64,000 bases of DNA from Formosimonas limnophila. Lineage in GTDB: Bacteria > Pseudomonadota > Gammaproteobacteria > Burkholderiales > Burkholderiaceae. The notes under the pieces were generated by a model. The model saw nothing but the letters and a program-made list of their open reading frames with translations, did not search any database and had not been told where the DNA came from. Positions 57,556-64,000 of the stretch are shown piece after piece; within the stretch, counting starts at the first letter, position 1, and the number at the start of each line of letters is the position of its first letter. Position numbers and translations under genes: made by a program. Location: assembly GCF_014652675.1 (NCBI RefSeq), contig NZ_BMZG01000002.1, forward strand, positions 1 to 64,000, given 5' to 3'.

Positions 57556-59382
57556 ATGAAATTAACATCCGTATCAATAAAAAATTTCCGTTGCTATGCA
57601 GACGAAACCAAAGTTGCTATTGACGACCTGACAACCTTCATAGGAAAAAACGACATTGGTAAATCTACAATTTTAGAAGCATTAGAAATTTTCTTTAACA
57701 ATGACACAGTTAAAATAGAAAGTGGAGATGCAAACATTTATAGCGGTAGCGATGAAGTCACAATTACTTGTGAGTTCAAAGATTTACCAACAGAATTGAC
57801 AGTTGATGCTACTTCTCCAACCACACTTGCTGACGAGTTTTTATTATCAAGTGAAGGTACTTTAAAAATTCAAAAGGTTTTTGCTTGTGGAAAAGCGACA
57901 CCAACATTTGAAGCATACATAATTGCAAACCACCCAACTGTTGCTGGAGCTGAAAATCTTCTTGAACTAAAGGAAAAAGAACTTCAAACAATAATTAAGC
58001 AAAAAGGGTTAGACAGTTCACTTAAAGGTAATCCAACGATGAGAAAAGCGATTTGGAACTCCTTCGATAATTTGGAACTTAAAGAAATTTCAATACCCGT
58101 AAGTAAACCCAAAGAGGATGGTAAAAGAATTTGGGAGCAAATTGAATCTCATTTGCCAATATTTGCATTGTTCCAAAGCGACAGAAATAGCCAAGACAAA
58201 GACAAGGAAGTTCAAAACCCAATGAAAGCAGCGATTGCTACCGCAATCGCTGAGGTTAAAGCGGATTTAGAAAAAATACAAAATAAGGTTCGTGAGAAAG
58301 CCGAAGAAATTGCAGCAACCACTCACGAAGCATTGAAAACAATTGACCCACAATTAGCCAATAAACTAGCCCCAGAATTTACACCACCAACACCTGCAAA
58401 ATGGACAAGTCTGTTTTCAATCAATATGGACACTGATGACGGGATACCACTTAACAAAAGAGGTAGTGGAGTTAGAAGGATGATACTTGTCAGCTTCTTT
58501 AAAGCAGAAGCCGAGAGACGACTAAAAACTTCAAACAAAAGAAGTATTATATATGCTTTAGAAGAACCTGAAACAGCCCAGCATCCAAACAATCAAAAAA
58601 TTCTAATAGACTCTTTTCGGGCATTATCAGAAGAAAATGGCTGTCAAGTAATATTGACAACTCATAGCCCTGGCTTGGCTTCTGAACTTCCAGCAAGTAG
58701 CATTAGATTTATTGACAGAGACGAACACGGAAAACCCTTTGTTGAATATGGCGTTGACGTTTTTGCAAAGGTTGCAAACGCACTAGGCGTAACTCCCGAC
58801 AGTAGAGTTAAAGTTCTTATTTGTGTTGAAGGACCTACTGATGTTGCTGCACTCAAATGTTTAAGCCGAGCATTACACATAGAAAATAATACACTTATTG
58901 ACTTATCAACAGACCCTCGAATTGCATTTGTTTTGATGGGAGGTTCAACACTAAAACATTGGGTTAATGAACATTATTTAAAAGGATTAGGATGCAAAGA
59001 ATGCCATATCTATGATAATGATGTGGCTTCCTATTCTTCATCTATAACCGAAGTAAATTTAAGAACTGACGGTTCTTGGGGTGCTTTAACTCAAAAACAC
59101 GAAATAGAAAGTTATTTACACAGTGACGCAATCAAAGACGCTTATGAAGTCGAAGTAGTTGTTACTGATTATCCATCGGCAGACAAAAAAGGTGTTCCAA
59201 AATTATTTGCGGAGGTATTCTCAGCCAAGATGGGATTTGATGGTGTAATGGGAGACACAAAAGCAAAAGTATATCTTGCAAACAAGGCTTTCCCTGAGAT
59301 GACAGCAAAAAGAATTAAGGAACGAGATACAGAAAACGAAATAGAAGGATGGTTAAAAAGAATAGAAGCAATGCTCAAATAA
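57556..59382 (+). CDS. OLD-family ATPase/TOPRIM nuclease, 608 aa
   Basis: The N-terminal ABC-type ATPase has Walker A FIGKNDIGKS (residues 28-37), signature-like NKRGSGVRRM near 300-309, Walker B IIYALEEPET near 331-340 and His in LTTHSPG near 370. The C-terminal TOPRIM has VEGPTDVAAL with E425/D429 and YDNDV with D487/D489. OLD proteins (from phage P2) are nucleases that block other phages. The gene is clearly more AT-rich than its neighbours and stands alone, with no UvrD-like helicase nearby, so it fits a class 1 OLD acquired horizontally. A REP-like repeat follows. Confidence 0.88.
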   Translation: MKLTSVSIKNFRCYADETKVAIDDLTTFIGKNDIGKSTILEALEIFFNNDTVKIESGDANIYSGSDEVTITCEFKDLPTELTVDATSPTTLADEFLLSSEGTLKIQKVFACGKATPTFEAYIIANHPTVAGAENLLELKEKELQTIIKQKGLDSSLKGNPTMRKAIWNSFDNLELKEISIPVSKPKEDGKRIWEQIESHLPIFALFQSDRNSQDKDKEVQNPMKAAIATAIAEVKADLEKIQNKVREKAEEIAATTHEALKTIDPQLANKLAPEFTPPTPAKWTSLFSINMDTDDGIPLNKRGSGVRRMILVSFFKAEAERRLKTSNKRSIIYALEEPETAQHPNNQKILIDSFRALSEENGCQVILTTHSPGLASELPASSIRFIDRDEHGKPFVEYGVDVFAKVANALGVTPDSRVKVLICVEGPTDVAALKCLSRALHIENNTLIDLSTDPRIAFVLMGGSTLKHWVNEHYLKGLGCKECHIYDNDVASYSSSITEVNLRTDGSWGALTQKHEIESYLHSDAIKDAYEVEVVVTDYPSADKKGVPKLFAEVFSAKMGFDGVMGDTKAKVYLANKAFPEMTAKRIKERDTENEIEGWLKRIEAMLK

Positions 59383-59462
59383 TAACAATAATTAAAACCG
59401 CATATTGAAACGACAGACCACAAACGGAATGAAAGAAGAACGAACCGATAAGAGCGGTTTGC

Positions 59463-59519
59463 AAAAATCAATGGGGTAAAAATCAATGGCAAAATCAATG
59501 GGGTCAGACTCCATTGATT
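59463..59519. repeat. Repeated aatcaatgg motif with inverted copy
   Basis: aaaatcaatgg occurs three times (about 59463, 59478, 59491) and the inverted ccattgatt at 59511-59519; aatcaatggggtcagactcc then ccattgatt forms a hairpin. It recalls repetitive palindromes linked to REP-associated transposases, but no transposase is present. Confidence 0.55.
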
Positions 59520-59533
59520 CCAACTTTTGACTT

Positions 59534-60400
59534 CTACAACGCCCCCGCCAACTTCGGCGGCACCCCAAAATACGCCTTAAAATCCCGACTCAGTTGCGCT
59601 GCGCTGCCGTAGCCGACTTGCTCGGCGGTTTGGTTGACGTTTTGGCCTTCTACGGTGAGTAGGTGGCGGGCGCGCATGAGGCGTAGGGTTTTGGTGTATT
59701 GCACGACTGAGTGGCCAGTGAGTTGTTTGAAGTGGCGGTTGTAGCTGGCGGTGCTCATGTGGGCTTGTTGGGCGAGTTCGGGCACGCTGGGGTTGCGTTG
59801 TAGGTTTTGGTTGAGGTATTCGAGGGTTTGCGCCACGCGGTTTTGTGGGGTAGAGCGGTTGAGGTGGTTGAGTAGGACAGTGCTGTTGGCGTCTTGCAGG
59901 ACGTGGTAGCACAGTTCGCGGACGTAGAGCGCACCGAGCACGCTGCCTGCTTGCGGTTGGTTGATGACGGTGAGTATGCGCTCAAGCACTTCATACATAG
60001 GTTCTGTTATCGGCAGTGGCTCGACGCCTGAGCGTTCAGACGATTCGTCGGGCAAAGCTTTACTTGCCATCATTTGCGCGGCCAAGCTCGATAGTTCGGC
60101 CACGTCTAAATGCACAAATATGCCCAGTAGCGGCTCGTCATTTTGCACATAGGTTTCACATTCAAAGTGGATGGGCAGGCCAATCGCGAGATAATGCCCC
60201 GCGCCGTACTGAAAGCGGCGCTCGCCCATATAGCCGATTTTGTGCCCTTGAAAGATAAATACCAGACCAAACGGGTAGGCTTGTACGTGTCGCGGCATGG
60301 CGCACTGTGACCAAAAAACCTGTACATTGGGTATGGCGGTGTCTTTTAAGCCTTGTGCATCTGAGTTGGTGAAGGCGTGTAGCGGTTGTGTATTAAGCAT
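59534..60400 (-). CDS. AraC-family transcriptional regulator, 288 aa
   Basis: The C-terminal ~95 residues have two helix-turn-helix units (NPSVPELAQQAHMSTASYNR and NQTAEQVGYGSAAQLSRDFK) and the YFGVPP end typical of AraC proteins. The N-terminal part is a ligand-binding domain with FWSQCAMPRHVQAYPFGLVF. It is divergent from the alpha/beta hydrolase and may control that gene and the alcohol dehydrogenase. Ligand unknown. Confidence 0.9.
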   Translation of the reverse strand: MLNTQPLHAFTNSDAQGLKDTAIPNVQVFWSQCAMPRHVQAYPFGLVFIFQGHKIGYMGERRFQYGAGHYLAIGLPIHFECETYVQNDEPLLGIFVHLDVAELSSLAAQMMASKALPDESSERSGVEPLPITEPMYEVLERILTVINQPQAGSVLGALYVRELCYHVLQDANSTVLLNHLNRSTPQNRVAQTLEYLNQNLQRNPSVPELAQQAHMSTASYNRHFKQLTGHSVVQYTKTLRLMRARHLLTVEGQNVNQTAEQVGYGSAAQLSRDFKAYFGVPPKLAGAL

Positions 60401-60573
60401 AACAAATCGTTTAAAATCGGTGTGATTAATTATGACATGAATATGTCTATTTTTTCTATCATTAAATTAATCCTTGATTGAATTTGTCATGTTTTTGTTT
60501 GGTTTGGTGGTTTAAAAAATCTACCTTGTTAGCGATAATAACGACTTTGTTAAACACCACAAAGGATTGTTAT

Positions 60574-61476
60574 ATGACACAAGCTCATGATGTGACCATC
60601 AACCCGACCGCTCAGAAAATTGCCGCTGCATTCACCCAACCATACCGCACTAAGATGCCCAAAACGCCATTGGACTACGGCATGGCATTTGAGGAGGTGA
60701 GTTTTTTATCTGAGGATGGTTTGCAGCTGAGTGCTTGGTTGATGCCCAATAGCGGGGATAAGTTGGCGATTTTGAATCATCCGCTGTATTGCTCCAAGTA
60801 TGGTTTTGTCCCCGAAGGTGATATTGCGCAGTTGGTCCCTGTGCATGTTGAGTTTTTAAAAACCGTGAAGCATTTGCACGATGCTGGTTTTTCGATTTTG
60901 TTTTATGATTTTCGCAACCATGGCCAAAGCGAAGCGTCTAAAGATGGCTTTACGGGCATTGGTTATTATGAATGGCAAGACGCAGTGGGCGCGATGCGCT
61001 ATGTGGCGCAGGATGAGCGTTTAAAATCGATGGATGTGGCTTTGGTCAGTCATTGCATGGGCGCGAATTCGTCGATTCGTGCAATGTCTTTGCACCCTGA
61101 GTTGTTTGAAAAAGTCAAAGTCATGGTGGCGGTGCAGCCGATCAATATGCGCTATATGGCGGAGAAGTTTATCCCGATTTTTGGCGGTGGTGCAACGGTA
61201 GATGATGTGGATGAGGCGATGCAACAATTGGCGGGTTTTTCTTTGAACGAAATGTCGCCTTATGCGTATTTAAAAGACATTAAAGTGCCAGTGCTGTACT
61301 CTCAAGTGCGTCAAGACGTCATCACCGACCCCGCTGATTTAAAGTACATTGTTGAACACACACCGACCGAGAAAAAAATGGTTTGGATTGAGGGTGAGCT
61401 CAATCGCTTTGATGGCTACAACTACTTTGGCGATAATCCAGCCGAGATGTTGGACTGGATTCGCCGATTCATTTAA
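60574..61476 (+). CDS. Alpha/beta hydrolase with a Cys at the nucleophile position, 300 aa
   Basis: The start at 60574 (MTQAHDVTINPTAQKIAAAF) has an aaagga site. The fold motifs are LAILNHPLYCSK, FYDFRNHGQSE and the nucleophile elbow SHCMGAN, in which Cys161 replaces the usual Ser. A catalytic Asp could lie in QVRQDVITDP, but the expected final His is not obvious. It may act as a thiol-type hydrolase or be inactive. The AraC regulator is divergent, and the zinc dehydrogenase follows. Confidence 0.8.
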   Translation: MTQAHDVTINPTAQKIAAAFTQPYRTKMPKTPLDYGMAFEEVSFLSEDGLQLSAWLMPNSGDKLAILNHPLYCSKYGFVPEGDIAQLVPVHVEFLKTVKHLHDAGFSILFYDFRNHGQSEASKDGFTGIGYYEWQDAVGAMRYVAQDERLKSMDVALVSHCMGANSSIRAMSLHPELFEKVKVMVAVQPINMRYMAEKFIPIFGGGATVDDVDEAMQQLAGFSLNEMSPYAYLKDIKVPVLYSQVRQDVITDPADLKYIVEHTPTEKKMVWIEGELNRFDGYNYFGDNPAEMLDWIRRFI

Positions 61477-61525
61477 GACGGAAATTTTTATACGTAAACA
61501 AAGTTAATCATCCAAGGAGAATATT

Positions 61526-62533
61526 ATGACAATTATCAATGCTTATGCGGCCAATCAGGCCAATGGCAAGCTGGAGCCTTTTAGTTACGACGCGGGTGTG
61601 CTGGGTGCACACGACGTGGAAATTGATGTGCAGTATTGTGGCATTTGCCACTCTGATTTGAGCATGCTCGATAATGAATGGGGCTTTACTCAGTATCCAT
61701 TCGTCGGTGGACATGAAATCACGGGTACGGTCGCGGCCGTCGGTTCACATGTGAAACATTTACAAGTTGGGCAGTGGGTGGGGCTGGGTTGGCATGCGAG
61801 TTATTGTAATACCTGTCATGAGTGTATGTCGGGCGACCAAAATCTATGCACAACAGCGCAGGGCACGATAGTGGGGCGACACGGTGGTTTTGCTGATAAA
61901 GTTCGTGCCAACGCCGCCAGCGTGGTGGTGTTGCCCGAGGGTGTGGATGCGGCGAGTGCTGGGCCTTTGTTTTGCGGTGGGATTACGGTGTTTAACCCGA
62001 TGGTGCAGTTTGATGTCAAACCGACCGACAGCGTGGCGGTCATCGGCATTGGTGGTTTGGGACACATGGCGGTGCAGTTCTTGCACGCTTGGGGTTGCAA
62101 AGTCACGGCTTTTACCTCCAGCGAAGCCAAAACGAAGGAAGCACTAGAGTTAGGCGCAGATGACACCATCAATTCACGCGACCCTGCGGCACTTTCGGCA
62201 GCCGCTGGGCGATTTGATTACATCATTTCGACTGTGAACGTGAAGTTGGATTGGAACGCCTATGTGGGCACGCTCAAACCACGCGGGCGTTTGCACTTTG
62301 TCGGCGCAACCTTAGAGCCATTGGATTTGAATGTATTCCCGCTGCTAATGGGACAACGCTCGGTATCAGGCTCGCCTGTCGGTAGCCCATCAACGATTGC
62401 TAAAATGCTTGATTTTGCCAAACAGCATCAGATTAAACCCATGGTCGAGATGTTTGATTTCAAAGACATCAATGCAGCTATTGACCGCGTGCGCAGTGGC
62501 CAAGCGCGTTATCGTGTGGTTTTGAAACGATAA
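61526..62533 (+). CDS. Zinc-dependent alcohol dehydrogenase (CAD/YahK type), 335 aa
   Basis: Catalytic zinc ligands C38 (YCGICHSD) and H63/E64 (GGHEITG), structural zinc C94, C97, C100 and C108, and the cofactor motif GIGGLGHMAVQF are all present. The pattern matches the cinnamyl alcohol dehydrogenase-like group, including YahK, which reduces aldehydes with NADPH. It follows the hydrolase by 49 bp with aaggag at its start, so the two may be one unit regulated by the AraC protein. Confidence 0.92.
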   Translation: MTIINAYAANQANGKLEPFSYDAGVLGAHDVEIDVQYCGICHSDLSMLDNEWGFTQYPFVGGHEITGTVAAVGSHVKHLQVGQWVGLGWHASYCNTCHECMSGDQNLCTTAQGTIVGRHGGFADKVRANAASVVVLPEGVDAASAGPLFCGGITVFNPMVQFDVKPTDSVAVIGIGGLGHMAVQFLHAWGCKVTAFTSSEAKTKEALELGADDTINSRDPAALSAAAGRFDYIISTVNVKLDWNAYVGTLKPRGRLHFVGATLEPLDLNVFPLLMGQRSVSGSPVGSPSTIAKMLDFAKQHQIKPMVEMFDFKDINAAIDRVRSGQARYRVVLKR

Positions 62534-62562
62534 CCTACCTTGATTTTTTCTGCTGTTTTTAG

Positions 62563-62592
62563 ACAAAAATGAGTCTTAGGACTTGTTTTTGT
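62563..62592. terminator. Imperfect hairpin after the alcohol dehydrogenase
   Basis: acaaaaatgagtc (62563-62575) pairs with gacttgtttttgt (62580-62592), 13 pairs with two wobble pairs, loop ttag. It probably marks the transcript end although there is no long T run. Confidence 0.4.
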
Positions 62593-62811
62593 TGGGTAAT
62601 GTGATGTTGTTAAAATACTATTTTTGCTCAACCAGATGTTGGTTTTCTCTTTGCTGGTGAGGTGCAAAGCGGGCAAACAATTGATTAAATACGCGTATCA
62701 AATTAACGTGTTTTGGCTTTTAAATGACAATATCAAATTAAAACTATTTTTGTATCAAACTAAACGCCCCGCTACTCGAACTCCTTTATAATAGAACCCG
62801 ATTATTTCAAT

Positions 62812-62850
62812 CAGGCGACCGATGCGTCGCCTGTTTCATTTCATTTTTTG
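62812..62850 (+). promoter_or_regulatory. Leader hairpin upstream of argD
   Basis: caggcgac (62812-62819) pairs with gtcgcctg (62826-62833), loop cgatgc, followed by a T-rich stretch ending in tttttt. It lies between the TATAAT box (62787-62792) and the argD start, so it could act as an attenuator. Confidence 0.45.
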
Positions 62851-62864
62851 TTTAAGGAATGGTT

Positions 62865-64000
62865 GTGAGTATACCTTCGCCTGTGGAAGCATCCCATTTA
62901 ATGCCCGTGTTTAGCCGTTTGCCTGTTGCATTTGCTTCGGGGCAAGGTGTGTGGTTGACTGATGTGAATGGGCAGTGGTATTTGGATGCGTTGTCGGGGA
63001 TTGCTGTTAATGGATTGGGCCACAATCATCCTCGATTGGTGGCGGCATTGCAACAGCAGGTGACGCAATTAATTCATGTGTCGAATTTGTATGATGTACC
63101 GCAACAGCATGAATTGGCCAATGCACTGGCCAAACGTGCAGGAATGTCACAGGTGTTTTTTGCCAATAGTGGTGCAGAAGCCAATGAAGGAGCCATCAAG
63201 CTGGCTCGATTGTTTGGCTTGCAACAAGGTCGTGAGAATGCAAAAATCATTGTGATGTCTGATGCATTTCATGGGCGCACAATGGCAACCTTAAGTGCCA
63301 CCGGTAATGAAAAGGTGCAAAAAGGTTTTGCGCCATTGGTAAGTGGTTTCGTCCGTGTGCCGTTCAATGATGTATCGGCGATTCGTGCATTGACCTCAGA
63401 CAAAGAAGTCACAGCCGTGATGCTTGAAGTGATTCAAGGTGAAGGCGGTATTCTGTGCTTGGCGGATGGGGCTTTGACTCAGATTAGACAAGTTTGTGAT
63501 GAAAACAACTGGTTGCTCATCATTGACGAGGTGCAAACTGGTGTGGCACGCACGGGTCGCTGGTTTGCTCATCAACATGAGGGTGTGACGCCAGATGTGA
63601 TGACGCTTGCCAAAGGCCTGGGTTCTGGTGTGCCTGTCGGTGCATTGTTGACGCACGACCGTGCAAATGATGTTTTTCACGTTGGTGCACATGGTACGAC
63701 GTTTGGTGGCAATCCTTTGGCGATGGCCGCTGGTTTGGCCACCTTGTCAGCGATTGAAGCTGAGGGGTTGTTGGACAATGCGCAGCGTCAAGGCGTGGCC
63801 ATACGCGATGGTTTGAGTGCAGCACTGGCTGATGAAATGTCAGCGGGTTTGATTATGGACATTCGTGGGCGTGGTTTGATGATTGGGATTGAGTTGGCTC
63901 GACCGTGCACAGAGTTGGTCAAGCAAGCTTTGGCTGTTGGTTTGCTGATTAATGTCACACACGATACGGTGGTGCGCTTATTGCCTCCGCTGATCATCAA
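62865..64000 (+). CDS. argD: Acetylornithine aminotransferase (3' end outside window)
   Basis: The start is the GTG at 62865 with aagga six bases upstream; the frame is open to 64000, giving 378 residues. The fold type I PLP pattern is present: FFANSGAEANEGAIKLAR, AFHGRTMATLSATGN, LLIIDEVQTGVARTG and the PLP lysine in VMTLAKGLGSGVPVGA. Only the last ~20 residues are missing. In arginine synthesis it converts N-acetylglutamate semialdehyde to acetylornithine; related enzymes also act in lysine synthesis. Confidence 0.92.
   Translation, partial: MSIPSPVEASHLMPVFSRLPVAFASGQGVWLTDVNGQWYLDALSGIAVNGLGHNHPRLVAALQQQVTQLIHVSNLYDVPQQHELANALAKRAGMSQVFFANSGAEANEGAIKLARLFGLQQGRENAKIIVMSDAFHGRTMATLSATGNEKVQKGFAPLVSGFVRVPFNDVSAIRALTSDKEVTAVMLEVIQGEGGILCLADGALTQIRQVCDENNWLLIIDEVQTGVARTGRWFAHQHEGVTPDVMTLAKGLGSGVPVGALLTHDRANDVFHVGAHGTTFGGNPLAMAAGLATLSAIEAEGLLDNAQRQGVAIRDGLSAALADEMSAGLIMDIRGRGLMIGIELARPCTELVKQALAVGLLINVTHDTVVRLLPPLII

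Larger units (their letters stand above)
62534..62864. other. Intergenic region before argD
   Basis: No gene is seen. The region is AT-rich, with an imperfect hairpin (62563-62592), a TATAAT box at 62787-62792 without a clear -35, and a GC-rich hairpin with a T-rich tail (62812-62850). These suit the promoter and leader of argD. Confidence 0.5.

Noticed and set aside
59577-59912. Pro/Arg-rich minus-strand frame within the AraC gene
   Set aside because: It is a shadow frame of the GC-rich helix-turn-helix coding region; the AraC frame has clear family motifs.

Overview
The window is bacterial chromosome carrying most of an integrated myovirus-type prophage (about 1-40,480) followed by housekeeping DNA (about 40,480-64,000). 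The host looks like a Betaproteobacterium, probably a Burkholderiales lineage of moderate GC. The evidence is the gene neighbourhoods rpsU-yqeY-dnaG-rpoD, dapA-bamC-MBL hydrolase and tgt-yajC-secD-secF, and an RpoD with a long Lys/Ala/Pro-rich N-terminus. Genus is not decidable by eye.

Prophage layout. 1-5,981 (minus): leftward early operon with RecT, a YqaJ-type exonuclease, a DUF7666-like protein ending in 9-residue repeats (cut by the window edge) and several small proteins, read from a PL-like promoter at 6,258-6,286. 6,577-9,256 (minus): lysogeny operon with a LexA-like CI repressor followed, in the position of lambda rexAB, by a secreted Excalibur protein, a secreted SNase-like nuclease, an unknown 248-aa protein and a PIN-domain protein. 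9,296-14,201 (plus): PR promoter, Cro/YdaS-like and CII-like regulators, replication O- and P-like genes, RusA and small proteins. 14,245-15,276 (minus): two envelope-targeted accessory genes. 15,463-22,842: structured RNA candidate, ParB fragment, terminase, surface/fibre-like proteins, lysis genes. 22,879-40,366: second lytic enzyme, portal, protease/scaffold, capsid, neck, contractile sheath and tube, frameshifted tail chaperone, tape measure, baseplate, fibre. No integrase is seen; it and attL should lie left of base 1. The right junction is at or near tRNA-Ile2 (40,478-40,553).

Host region. rpoD, dnaG, yqeY, rpsU and tRNA-Arg (minus); dapA, bamC and an MBL hydrolase (plus); secF, secD, yajC and tgt (minus); then an accessory stretch: LysR regulator with divergent DJ-1/PfpI protein, F420-reductase-like oxidoreductase, a disrupted NmrA-like gene, an AT-rich OLD-family nuclease (possible defence gene), AraC regulator, alpha/beta hydrolase, zinc alcohol dehydrogenase, and the start of argD running off the right edge.

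Points that automated ORF calling would miss: the left-edge repeat gene, a 57-aa holin, a 52-aa zinc-ribbon-like protein, a 27-aa ORF linking two genes by ATGA overlaps, a -1 frameshift in the tail chaperone gene, argD, and the split pseudogene. All family assignments are from reading translated sequence; no database search was run.
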